Shown: piece after piece, positions 8,083 through 17,595 of the stretch
Layout of the letters: the number at the start of each line of letters is the position of its first letter
Position numbering within the stretch: position 1 is the stretch's first letter
Assembly: GCA_949358305.1 (NCBI GenBank)
Contig: OX442314.1
Coordinates: forward strand, 3,909,087-3,973,086
Length of the DNA stretch: 64,000 bases
Direction: 5' to 3'
Origin: Strigamia acuminata
Lineage: Eukaryota > Arthropoda > Chilopoda > Geophilomorpha > Linotaeniidae
Translations under genes and position numbers: made by a program
Notes under the pieces: generated by a model
Databases searched by the model: none
Told to the model about the DNA's origin: nothing
What the model saw: the letters and a program-made list of their open reading frames with translations, nothing else

Positions 8083-10929
8083 ATGACAAAAACTACCGCA
8101 GAAGATAGAAAAAGGCGTAACGACGAAAAGGATAGAAAAGAAGCCGAAGAAATCGAACGCCAAAAAGCGGAAGAAGCGAACCACGTGGAACCAGAAGTCG
8201 AGACTAACTCGACTAAAGTTTCAACGGAATCATCAAGTGAAAGCCTTCCCCTTGCAAGACAACTTCCGTTTACGGGAGGCGAATTCGAAGGATCAGGAAG
8301 CTCTCACGAAGAAAACGGACTAAATAAATCGTTCGAAAACCCTCGATTCGGATTGAAAAGCCCAAGACCTGTCGAAAAGGATCCCAGTGAAATGGATCTA
8401 ATGACTCTTCTAAATAAAGCGGCAAACACAAGTGCCGCAATGATCAACGAGGCTGCCCGCGCAGACCAAGCAAGAACAGTCGCGTTAGAGAAGAAGAAAA
8501 ACGAATTGATGGAAGATTTAGCCAGAGAGCATCGCGAGAAATTAGCTGCCATGGAACAGAGCTTGGCACAAGAACACCAAGCTAAACAAATGGCACTGGA
8601 GCGCGAGCTGGCTCGAGAATTGCTCGCGAAGCAGAAAATAATCGAACGAGAAATGGCAAAGGACTGCCAGATCCGGCCGCCAAGCAACGGGTTAAGCCAG
8701 CATTCGGAGCCAAACTCCGTACAGAGCTCCCCAGAACGGTCTCACACAGCTAAGGAGCTGGTAGCCAAAGCAATAGAAGTAACTCGGGTAGCTTGCGCAC
8801 ACGGCATCGAGATCGACCAGGACAAGGATCCCTACGCAGAGCTAAGCCGAGTAATCGACCTAGTAAATCAGAGGACTGAAAAACGATCGGCAGATAACAC
8901 GGCCAGACGCGGAGAGAAACGACGTCGGGTCGGAGCAGATCGACAACAGTCCGAGACAGGCGGCGAAGCAACGTCAGACAGCGAAAGTATCGACTCTCAA
9001 GCATCTCACGGCAGTATCCGAGTCAACGGACTAGATAGCATCTTGAACGAATCGGACGAAGTCAAAGGAGAACTGTACGAGGCGTTTATACAAGATAGGA
9101 GGAATAATCAGGGCGCGCAATCATGGGCAATAAAAAACTCATTCGCAATGAAAACTGGCCAAACCAGTAATAACAACCCAGGCGACCCTAACGCAGAACT
9201 AATCAGATGTATAAATCAGAAGAATCAAATACGCAACGAAGTAGGTCAAAATAAACTGGCCATGCCGACGCTCGAGGAGATTAACGCAGTTAAAAATCAC
9301 CTCGAAAAGAAACACGCCGCCGAAGCGTATGCTGGGAGAGATTCCTACGTTTTTATCAAAAAAACGAACGAAGGCCTCACGGGGACCCGACTGGACGATC
9401 TGATACCGCCCGGAACAAAGTTGAGCCAAACCTCCGCTCCAGAGAAAGCGAACCCAGATAACTCAACCATAGCGCAAGACCTCACGAATAACCCGAACAC
9501 CGCGGGATCATCAGGGAAAACGTCGTTCCAACACAATCAGTTCGGACTGACGGGCAACGGTACGCATTACCCAAGCCTCCCTTCCGACAATCCACGATCA
9601 TCACCGCTGCTTAGTGAGACTGACTCGCTAAGCAACCAACTACGGACGATGAGAGACGAACTCCTTCAGGCCATGGACCAAAAGCTTCAACAAAGCCGTG
9701 GCCAAGAGACCGAGGAGGACGATCGAAGCGAAGGATTGTTGAAACGTTACTCCGCAGACCGATGGCTGTATTCTCGCAAGGATAACAACATCAAGTGGAC
9801 GACCCTGAGACTAATTAAGTTCGACGGATCCTGGAACGCCGGCAACTTGTTTTTGGACGAAGTCGCCCTGACGATTAATCGCTTAGGAGCGGAACCCGAC
9901 GAAATGGTTGCACGCGGAATACCAGAAATGCTGATCAACCGGGCCCGAAACTGGTACGCTGATGTCCAACCCCGAAACTGGGAAGATTTCGTCATAAAGT
10001 TCCACAATCAATATGGCGAGACGAGCCAAGAAATCCAGAAAAGAGTAAGCTCTATGAAGCAAGCTCCCGGGGAAACTCTGAGGGAATACGTACAACGAGC
10101 CGACAGCCTGTTTCGTGAAATGGACAAACCATTTGACCAACACGCTCAGAAAGCTCTCTTCGAACAAGGACTAAACGAAACCGCAACCAAAGTCCTACGA
10201 GAAATGAACGCTCCTAAGGGGGATAATTTCAAAGCCATCCTAGCTTTCGTCGAGAAGAAACACACCGAAGTAAATGCTCGGTATAACGAAAATCTGACAA
10301 AAGAAGAGCGAGCTCTAGGAGTGGCCCGACAGCAACGAATACAGGAGCGCAGCATAGACTCCACTAAGCTGCTCCAATCGCGAAATTATCTAAACGGAAG
10401 TATAGAGCCACTCCCCTCAAAGAAAAACCAACAAGCTTCTAACCCTTTACCACCTCCGAGTAAGGCCTATCGCACGCAAACTAACGCCGCCGAGGAAAAG
10501 TCGGAAGACGAAGTAAGCGAAGACTCTGAGCAATTCTCGGAAAGCGATGAGGCTGACGAAGGTATCAACGATGTGGTACACGCAAACATGGGGAAGGAAC
10601 TGGCGCCCAGCTACCGACCTCAGATGAAGTCCAGAAAATCGGAACACCACAACCCGAAAACAGAGGCGACTTCCGAGAAGAAGGACTACCCCAAAAAACC
10701 TTTTGAGCGGGAGGGAAAGAAGAAAAGCCCTTGTAATTTCTGTAACGAAGACGGCCACTGGCGTCAGGCCTGCCCAAAACTGGCAAAGAAAAAAGCCGAC
10801 GACAAGGCCGCAGAGCGTGAGGAGCTAGTGAAATTGCTCGCGAAGGAACAAGACAAAATCTTGAAGGAACTCACCGCCAAACTCGACAGTATGACAAAAA
10901 ACTGGAACTCGCGGGCGGAACAAAAGTGA
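8083..10929 (+). CDS. gag: Retrotransposon Gag polyprotein, 948 aa, intact
   Basis: The ATG at 8083 is the first one after the primer site and leader. Residues 1-60 are highly charged. Around residues 128-195 is a long E/K/A/L coiled coil. A Ty3-type capsid region lies at about 579-735 (KFDGSWNAGN, then ARNWYADVQPRNWEDF, GETLREYVQRADSLFREMD). An acidic linker follows near 805-830 (EDEVSEDSEQFSESDEADEG). One CX2CX4HX4C zinc knuckle (CNFCNEDGHWRQAC) lies at about 884-897, and a helical tail ends the protein. At 948 aa it is far longer than usual gags (about 300-450 aa) because of the N-terminal coiled-coil and low-complexity region. It should form the particle that packages element RNA. The stop at 10927-10929 is followed by 360 bases before the second frame, so no simple gag-ORF2 readthrough is likely. 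Confidence 0.88.
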   Translation: MTKTTAEDRKRRNDEKDRKEAEEIERQKAEEANHVEPEVETNSTKVSTESSSESLPLARQLPFTGGEFEGSGSSHEENGLNKSFENPRFGLKSPRPVEKDPSEMDLMTLLNKAANTSAAMINEAARADQARTVALEKKKNELMEDLAREHREKLAAMEQSLAQEHQAKQMALERELARELLAKQKIIEREMAKDCQIRPPSNGLSQHSEPNSVQSSPERSHTAKELVAKAIEVTRVACAHGIEIDQDKDPYAELSRVIDLVNQRTEKRSADNTARRGEKRRRVGADRQQSETGGEATSDSESIDSQASHGSIRVNGLDSILNESDEVKGELYEAFIQDRRNNQGAQSWAIKNSFAMKTGQTSNNNPGDPNAELIRCINQKNQIRNEVGQNKLAMPTLEEINAVKNHLEKKHAAEAYAGRDSYVFIKKTNEGLTGTRLDDLIPPGTKLSQTSAPEKANPDNSTIAQDLTNNPNTAGSSGKTSFQHNQFGLTGNGTHYPSLPSDNPRSSPLLSETDSLSNQLRTMRDELLQAMDQKLQQSRGQETEEDDRSEGLLKRYSADRWLYSRKDNNIKWTTLRLIKFDGSWNAGNLFLDEVALTINRLGAEPDEMVARGIPEMLINRARNWYADVQPRNWEDFVIKFHNQYGETSQEIQKRVSSMKQAPGETLREYVQRADSLFREMDKPFDQHAQKALFEQGLNETATKVLREMNAPKGDNFKAILAFVEKKHTEVNARYNENLTKEERALGVARQQRIQERSIDSTKLLQSRNYLNGSIEPLPSKKNQQASNPLPPPSKAYRTQTNAAEEKSEDEVSEDSEQFSESDEADEGINDVVHANMGKELAPSYRPQMKSRKSEHHNPKTEATSEKKDYPKKPFEREGKKKSPCNFCNEDGHWRQACPKLAKKKADDKAAEREELVKLLAKEQDKILKELTAKLDSMTKNWNSRAEQK

Positions 10930-11258
10930 TTCCACATCCGCTCGCGATAACTTCGAAAACGATGGACCTTACTCTGGTGGAAAAACAAATTAAAGAAATG
11001 GAAAAATTGTTGGAATTCTTCGAGGAAGCTGCCAACGAGGAAGTCACAACTCCAATCAAAAATACGAAATAAGTTCGTGGACTGACCACAAACGAAAAAA
11101 TAATTTAACTTTAAGTGACAAATTATCAAAATTAATCAAATACCGAAAGAAAAATTAACTTCAAAACACGTGGTCGAAAAGCACATGGCCGACCATGACG
11201 CCATCTTGTGTTAGACGAAAGAATCTCTACAAAAATATGACAAATTAATCAACGATCC

Positions 11259-11288
11259 TAATATATTTATTAATATTCTAATATTTAG
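11259..11288 (+). promoter_or_regulatory. Candidate splice acceptor opening ORF2
   Basis: A T/A-rich tract ends in ATATTTAG at 11281-11288. The same TAG is the in-frame stop that bounds ORF2 upstream, so the frame opens exactly at the first base after the AG. This suggests that ORF2 is translated from a spliced subgenomic RNA, as env is in retroviruses. The donor is not identified. Confidence 0.4.
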
Positions 11289-13979
11289 GACGGATATCGC
11301 ACTACGTGGGGGCAAATCGACCCGAAAAGAGTTTCCGCAGGCAGCTTATGGCGCGAAGTAATCCCCATACTGTTCCGACAAGCGCTCGAAGAAGCGGTCG
11401 ACTTTGAACCATGGAAAATTCGCCTTTTATTGTCCCGTGCGATCAGCCGCTACTGGTCCAGCCAGCAAACGTTGATCCACTACATGCCGCGCCAATATCA
11501 AGCAGCTTTACGGGCAGTTATCTCGAGAAATATGGACCCGCCAGCGCCAATCCCGAATCCACTAATCCGAGCCGCCTTTCCTGACGACCAGCGAGGATGG
11601 GACGTTTACGAACAATGGCGCGACGCCGAAACAGATGAAGAAAAACACCAGATCCATATGGCATATTACGAAGAAGTAAGGCGGACCGCACATGACGAGG
11701 TTTTCAATTATCTACAGCCGGACGGTTACTCGACCGAGGAAATCAGGTTTTGGCTCCTTCAGATCCGCGAAGACCGGCCCGACCGCCCAGATTGGAGACC
11801 GAGACACGGTTTCATCACCTCGCAACGAGCAATGCATCAATTGCATTTTTTGGGCTTCTTTGGTCGCAAACGCCAGAAAGCCGAGAAACGTCTCTCCAAC
11901 GAGCACGACGAAGCAGGCTGCTCAGCGAAGAAACAATGCCTGGACAAGCCAAGCACTTCCAGCAGCGCGCAGAATAAGAAACCCGCGACAGAGAAACGCC
12001 TGGCCAAACCAAGCGCTCTCTCTCGCCTGGGAAAGACGGAGGCCCCACAAACATCGCGATTTCAATCCAGGGACGCCCCGTCAACCAGCCGAAGAAGAGA
12101 AAATGTGCGCGAACGCCCCGACCGTCGAGAGGATCAACGCAGACGCGATAGGAACCAAGAAAATTGGGACGATTATCGTAGAAATTACTTCCGACGGCGG
12201 GAAGAAAACAAGGAATCCTGGAATAGACATCGAGAGGAGTTCCTACGCGAACGTGATGAGAAAGCCCGACGTGAACGAGAGAACCTCCGGTTACAGGACG
12301 AACGAAGAAGGAGAGGATCGGAGAGTCGCGCACGTTCATGGAAAGCGTATCGCGAAGAGGAATTACGACAGCGAGATAGGAGACGCTGTGAAGTCATCAA
12401 ATCGATTTGGGACAGTCCCGAACCGATGAAGATTGACGACGAAGTGATTATCGACGAGGTCCCCGAGCAGAAGAAGATGTATACTCAGGCGGATCTCCTC
12501 GCGGTGGTTATGAAATACCAACAAATGCAGCCGAAACCAGTCTACCGCCCGACCCCCTCGACCGCCTCGAGTCTAGAGACGGCGCCAAGTGCTTTCATCA
12601 AGCCGGAACTCTCACAGACGAGAAGCGTAACATCCAGCGTCAGCCTCCCAAGCGCCTTTCGCAAGAAAGTGATAATCGGCGCACCGACACTGAGTTCTGA
12701 AGAACAACTCAGACATCGAGAAGCTCGCTTTGGACCGACCAAAGTCGAACCTCTCCCAACTATCCCCGAAGCCTCAACTTCAACGAGAACTCCAATCGTT
12801 TGGGACAAGCCCGAACCGGAAAAATCAAGACGTCTGGTCAGATCTGTGCCTCAGCCAACGACATCCACGGGACCCAATCCGATGTTGCCAGCCCCAGCAG
12901 TCATCCAAGCCTCGACTCCAATCAACCCTTCGGAGGTAACGTTGCAACAGTTTCTGGAGGTAACGACCGTGGAGCAAGCTAGAGCGCTTTTGTGCGAGAT
13001 GGACTCCTACCAACAAAACGTGATCCAAAACGTCATCACGAACCTTCAGCGGATCTCAATTGAATATACGCAGAACAAAAATCGGGATCATCCAAATTGG
13101 AATACGAGGATCGTGGTTGCCATTACCGACTTGATGTCGATTTTGCTGGCCGCCGCCACCTTCCGAAACGCACGTGTTGCTGTAGCAGCCTGGATCGTGG
13201 TGGCCCACGAGGGTTTCCAAGTTCCGCCGGCTCTCGTAGACAGCTGGACACGTCTGGTGCCCTCTGCGGCAGTAATTCGAGCCCAAATGGTGGCCCAGGA
13301 CCCGGATCCAGAGGCCTCCTACCAGAACGTTCGAGCGATAATTCAACGCTCGCTCCCGTCACCTTCGGCGGCCACGCCAACCGCAGAGGCTCCGGTTCCC
13401 AGGGATCCGACGCCTCCTCCTCCGCCTCCGCCGAGGGAGAAGGGACCCTCCGAGCCACTGGCCGAACCAGTCCCGCTCAAGAAGAAGGAACCCAAGAAAA
13501 AGATGCTCCTCCCAAAGTCGAGCAAGAAGGTTCCAAAGACGACAGAGCCTCAAATCGCCGCCAGACTCAGGATGTACTTCCCAGGGTTGTCCTTTACGAA
13601 GGACACGGAGGCAAAACTACTCCAGTCTCCAGATCGTGGCTATTCTCTTTACGTCTGGATGAAGGACGCTATCGAAGCCGGAGCCGGAGGCGAGCGCTTC
13701 ATCCAACATCAACGACTACTCCGAGCCCATCGCGCACCAACCAGCATCGCCGAGGCCCAAAGAATCCACCACACCAATCAAGGTATGTCGGCCTTCCTGC
13801 CACCAATTTGGGCCCACGAACGAACGGGAAATCCGCTGGAAGCGCCGGGACACCTACGTTTCTACTTGAATGAGAGCGAAGACCCCTCGGACTACTCTTC
13901 AAGACTGACCACATCTCCCAACCTGGACGAACCAAGTTCGGAAGATAAGCCGAGTTATGCCGATAACTTGAAGAAATAA
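11289..13979 (+). CDS. Second ORF of the non-autonomous LTR element, unknown function
   Basis: The frame is open from 11289 to the stop at 13977-13979 (896 codons); the first in-frame ATG is at 11484 (831 codons). I recognise no family. Visible parts, numbered from 11430: a globular N-terminal 150 residues rich in W and Y; a serine-rich linker; a very long R/E/D-rich stretch (about 215-330, RRRENVRERPDRR and similar) predicted to be one charged helix; a low-complexity P/S/T region; a helical block (about 495-645, with VTLQQFLEV and DLMSILLAAATFRNARVAVA); a polyproline run (TPPPPPPP); a lysine-rich patch; and a folded-looking C-terminal domain (about 705-800, IAARLRMYFPGLSFTKD). There is no CCHC, DTG, YXDD or integrase motif, no signal peptide and no clear membrane anchor. 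An open frame of this length in a young element implies a selected protein. It could be a packaging, nuclear-transport or host-interaction factor. Confidence 0.75.
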   Translation, partial: DGYRTTWGQIDPKRVSAGSLWREVIPILFRQALEEAVDFEPWKIRLLLSRAISRYWSSQQTLIHYMPRQYQAALRAVISRNMDPPAPIPNPLIRAAFPDDQRGWDVYEQWRDAETDEEKHQIHMAYYEEVRRTAHDEVFNYLQPDGYSTEEIRFWLLQIREDRPDRPDWRPRHGFITSQRAMHQLHFLGFFGRKRQKAEKRLSNEHDEAGCSAKKQCLDKPSTSSSAQNKKPATEKRLAKPSALSRLGKTEAPQTSRFQSRDAPSTSRRRENVRERPDRREDQRRRDRNQENWDDYRRNYFRRREENKESWNRHREEFLRERDEKARRERENLRLQDERRRRGSESRARSWKAYREEELRQRDRRRCEVIKSIWDSPEPMKIDDEVIIDEVPEQKKMYTQADLLAVVMKYQQMQPKPVYRPTPSTASSLETAPSAFIKPELSQTRSVTSSVSLPSAFRKKVIIGAPTLSSEEQLRHREARFGPTKVEPLPTIPEASTSTRTPIVWDKPEPEKSRRLVRSVPQPTTSTGPNPMLPAPAVIQASTPINPSEVTLQQFLEVTTVEQARALLCEMDSYQQNVIQNVITNLQRISIEYTQNKNRDHPNWNTRIVVAITDLMSILLAAATFRNARVAVAAWIVVAHEGFQVPPALVDSWTRLVPSAAVIRAQMVAQDPDPEASYQNVRAIIQRSLPSPSAATPTAEAPVPRDPTPPPPPPPREKGPSEPLAEPVPLKKKEPKKKMLLPKSSKKVPKTTEPQIAARLRMYFPGLSFTKDTEAKLLQSPDRGYSLYVWMKDAIEAGAGGERFIQHQRLLRAHRAPTSIAEAQRIHHTNQGMSAFLPPIWAHERTGNPLEAPGHLRFYLNESEDPSDYSSRLTTSPNLDEPSSEDKPSYADNLKK

Positions 13980-14167
13980 GTAATTAGAAATCGTGACGAG
14001 AAGACTGTCTTCTCCAAACTAGGAAATTATTATTATTTGTTTGCGTATCAATTATTTAAGAATGTAAAATATTTTATGCACCATTCATCATCATTTAAAT
14101 AAAAAGATTATTTTATGATTAGATATTGTTCCTCCTTTTATTTAAGGGACCCCGATGATTTATTCTC

Positions 14168-14176
14168 GGGGAGGGA
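14168..14176 (+). other. Polypurine tract before the 3' LTR
   Basis: GGGGAGGGA ends two bases before the 3' LTR start at 14179, the expected plus-strand primer position. It overlaps a small hairpin (CCCCGA at 14150-14155 with TCGGGG at 14166-14171). Confidence 0.65.
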
Positions 14177-14178
14177 CG

Positions 14179-14809
14179 TGTGGTGATTCGGCATCACCTG
14201 AAGAAGTAATTAGCGGTGATTATTGTGTTACTAATACTCGCCACTAGAGCGCGCTAGAAATACCGACTAGACTGACTAGTCTCGTGTTTCTGCGAACCTG
14301 CATAATCGGAAGGATTTGCATATGACGTCATTTCCGGTTAGTATATAACGCCGATACTTGACCGGAAACGACACTACAGTTACCACATTTCAGCAAGAGC
14401 ACCATTTACCTCACCTTTCAGGCCGTTTCACGGATTGATCGAGGACCGGTGCCCGCTGACCATCTCAACTGTACAACAGCCACATTTATTTAGCGTAGCC
14501 AATCTACGCTAGAATAAATATTCGAACGATATTCGTTTAATTCGCACGAGAAAGCGAATTCTCGCGTGTTCATAATAACACGTGGAAATACCCTAGACAA
14601 CAAACATAGACCACGCGTAGGACTAAACAATTGGATCCGCCATTGTTTAGCGGCAACTCGTATTCGCAGCCGAATCCGAGGACCAACACAGGAAACATCT
14701 TGACTTATATTTGTATTAGTAAGCGTGTTTTAATAAAGCAGTATTTGAAATATATTGTATTCCCGAGTGTATTATTTATTATCTTTAACCACAAAGTCGA
14801 ATCACGACA
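14179..14809 (+). repeat. 3' LTR (631 bp)
   Basis: Same length and, by eye, same sequence as 7360-7990, from TGTGGTGATTCGG to AATCACGACA. It is followed by AGAT, the right copy of the target-site duplication. Confidence 0.93.
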
Positions 14810-14924
14810 AGATATGAAAAAAAAATCACAAAGAATCGATTTCTTTGCAAAAAATGCCAAAAAATTAACCAAAACAAGTAAACACTTATCTGAAATCCTT
14901 ACATATTGACCTAACACCGATCAG

Positions 14925-15750
14925 GGCTGTTTGGACCAATCAAAATTGCCTAGAAAATAAAATAAAACCAAATTAACACAACAAAAATTAAAAAAAAAAC
15001 TGAAAAAAACTGAAAAAACAAATTCCAAAAAATGTAGTTTACCTTCTAAGATGTCCTACCTGGCTAAGGTGCAGTTGGGGGTCGTCAACAGGCATTTGGG
15101 CGATCTGAAATAGCTAGAAAATAAATTTAAAAAATAAAAAACACATCAAAATCAATAAAAAAAATTGCCAAATTTGGGAAACTTTAATTTCCAATACAAA
15201 CAACAAAGAACACAACAAATTCCATCAAAAAACCACCAAAATCACGAAAAATTATTGCTTAAAACAACCAAACTCACCAGCGAGGCGAGAACGAAACCAA
15301 CATGGCGGTGTAAAAGAACAAATGCTGGAGAAAATAAATAAAAACAACAAAAAACTCATCAAATTCCATCAAAAAACCATCGAAATCGTGAAAAATCATC
15401 GATCAAAACAACCAAACTCACCGTGTGAGATGTCCCGGGTTCCGCCCAGGCATTTGGACGGGCTGAAAGGCATAGAAAAGAAATTAAAACAACAAAACAC
15501 ACATCAAATTCCATCCAAATCGTGAAAAACCACAGAAATCGTGAAAAATCATCCCCCAAAACAACCAAACTCACCAGCGAGGCGAGAACGAAACCAACAT
15601 GGCGGCGGAGGACAACAATTGCTGGAGGCGCCCCGCTATGCGGTGGCAATCTTGGGAAGGAGGTTAAGGGATGGAGGAGACGAAATCGAGCTTTCTGCAC
15701 CAATCACAGCCGCCAACAGGCCCAAGCCCGCACCCTTTGCCGCTGAATCT
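14925..15750 (-). ncRNA. Small transcription unit with a duplicated exon pair, coding status unclear
   Basis: Four minus-strand exon candidates have good splice sites. The first exon ends at about 15574, GTGAGTTTGG donor, with an ATG near 15601. The others are about 15463-15423 (CTTTCAG acceptor, GTGAGTTTGG donor), about 15325-15280 (TTCTCCAG, same donor) and about 15104-15047 (TTTCAG, GTAAAC). The third exon contains the same ATG-bearing block as the first, and exons 2 and 4 both begin with CCAAATGCCTG, so a two-exon module is tandemly duplicated. A reading frame from the first ATG stays open through all four (about 60 codons) and meets a stop soon after. The upstream side (15650-15750) is GC-rich with an inverted CCAAT, like a promoter. 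I do not recognise the peptide; a long noncoding RNA is as likely. Confidence 0.35.
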
Positions 15751-16179
15751 AAAGATTTCTTGCACTAGCAAATGATTATTTCAATGCTCATTGGCCAGTT
15801 TCTCAAATCTCATTCATTCGGTTGGTTACTTATTTTTCCCTCCAAATAGTTTTCTCTTCATTGATTGGTCCTTAAAATTCAGTTTCTACTAACTGACACG
15901 AGGTGGCGAATAGAGGGCGCTGCTAGAGTAGAAGAGGCGGCAAATTTGAACGCGCGACAAAAACCATCTTTTAGAAAACCGCTCATCAGTTGCAGTGGTT
16001 GCATAAATAAATAAATGAAATGATAATTGACGTTAATTCTCAATGTTTTTTTTTTATAAATCTCGACGAAATTTTCAATGTTTTTGATGAATCTCAAACG
16101 GTTTTTGTCAGATTTCTACAATTTTTAGTTCAATTTCTCCAAATTTTTCTCCAATTTCCCCAAATTTTTGTCAAACTTG

Positions 16180-16450
16180 CCCTAACCTAACGTGCCCTTA
16201 ACCTAACGTAACCTAACCTAACGTGCCCTTAACCTAACCTAACCTAACGTGCCCTTAACTTAACGTAACGTAACCTAACCTAACCTAACCTACCGTAAAC
16301 TAACCTAACCTAACCTAACGTGCCCTTAACCTAACCTAACCTAACGTGCCCTTAACCTAACGTAACGTAACCTAACCTAACCTAACCTACCGTAAACTAA
16401 CCTAACCTAACCTAACGTGCCTTAACGTAACATAACCTTACGTGGTCTTG
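16180..16450. repeat. Interstitial telomere-like (CCTAA)n array
   Basis: Runs of CCTAACCTAACCTAACC alternate with the spacer CGTGCCCTTAA and variants such as AACGTAACGTAACC. A block of about 118 bases (16215-16330) is repeated next to itself (16330-16420). CCTAA is the complement of TTAGG, the arthropod telomere unit. Confidence 0.8.
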
Positions 16451-17595
16451 CCTTAACGTAACGTGTCTGTGTCACAAAACGTATTTTTGATTGTAAGAAT
16501 TTTAATTTTTCTAACTTTGAACGAGATTTTAAAATGCAAGTTTTTCGAATTAATTGTTGACAATCTTTGAAGTTTTTTTCTCAAATTTTTTTCTTTTTTT
16601 CTTTCTTTATTTTATTATTTTATTTAATTTGCACAAAAATTATTCCCTTTCTTTCTCTCCTCACAAGTCAACACAACAGCCGTCAGTTGAGTTGCCATGG
16701 CATTAATCCCCCCTTCCTTTTATTCCCCCTTCCTTTCCCAATTTGGCCCTTTCTCTCTTGCCTCGTCGGTGACCGCAGCAACTCCGGAAACGACATCTCA
16801 AATGCACTCAAATGAAATGAAATGAAAATTCCAGAAAACAAAAGATCAAACTTTATTCATTTATTCATTTATTCATTTATTGAATTTATTGCAAGTGGTC
16901 AGAATAAAAGTACGTAATATTGTTATCCTTGTGTTTCCAGAACAAAAGCGAAGTTTTCACTAATGAAATGTGTATTAGAGTCGGCAAATCCAAAACGGAC
17001 TTGATGGCGTGCAATTGAGCTGTAGTTCGGGTCTTTCAAACTGATTTATTAATATCACCTTTAGAAAAGAAAACATATAATGTAAAATCGTTTTCATGCA
17101 AAACGATTCAATTTTTAAAATATACTCAACGGTTAATTTTGAAAATCCCAAAGGCCTTAATCGCTGCCTTAATCGATTTTCGACATGTTCTCTCGCTACA
17201 ATGCACACTTGTAACAGATTTGTTGTTTAATTGTCAACATAAATTGTTACACTCAAAAACGGTTTGGTTGTTTTAACTAAATGTATTTGTAATCAATGTA
17301 AATTCAATATCATGTCTGTATGGACACTTATCATCCAAAAATTAAAGACAAAACCACAATCAAAATAATAAACAAGCTGTTCAAATATAAGTATCATTTT
17401 TAATGATCACGTCATAAATAAATATCGTATAGCGGTAACAGTTTTATAAATGCTCTGATAAAACAATGATATTAAATAGAAATTTTAAAAATTATACACA
17501 TTAATGTGCGTTTGTTCACATAATTAGTGATGACCAGACTCGACAAAAAAATCGAAAAATAAAATTCGAAAAAATAACATGAAATGAAATTTAAG
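16451..17595. other. 3' flank of ABCA, no gene seen
   Basis: AT-rich. TTTATTCATTTATTCATT (16853-16885) gives several AATAAA signals on the minus strand and is a plausible end for the ABCA transcript; TTATTT/AATAAA combinations also occur at 17410-17420. The T-rich tract at 16565-16630 and a short frame at 16567 have no support as a gene. Upstream, 15770-16180 likewise holds nothing recognisable. Confidence 0.5.

Larger units (their letters stand above)
7360..14809 (+). mobile_element. Complete non-autonomous LTR retrotransposon: gag plus an unknown ORF, no pol
   Basis: This is a 7,450-bp element. The two 631-bp LTRs (7360-7990, 14179-14809) look identical by eye. AGAT flanks it on both sides (7356-7359 and 14810-14813). 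The primer site is at 7993-8010 and the purine tract just before the 3' LTR. The interior holds an intact 948-codon gag and a second open frame of about 850-900 codons. I see no protease DTG/DSG motif in context, no reverse transcriptase YXDD, no RNase H and no integrase, and no spare coding space for them. It must therefore borrow these enzymes from an autonomous relative. Intact frames and matching LTRs point to a recent insertion. It resembles in layout the TR-GAG elements known from plants, but with an extra protein. Confidence 0.9.

Noticed and set aside
11411-11590. A 58-codon ATG frame overlapping the start of ORF2
   Set aside because: It is in another frame, short and ends within ORF2; ORF2 itself explains the region better.
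11430-13979. Reading ORF2 as a degraded pol polyprotein
   Set aside because: No protease, RT, RNase H or integrase motif is found in any frame of 10930-14178, and the frame is intact, not degraded.
7188-15700. Chimeric gene joining the exons at 15.0-15.7 kb to the ABCA copy across the LTR element
   Set aside because: Joining the last upstream exon to the 7228-7188 exon gives an immediate stop (AGG CAG TAA); other joins were no better.
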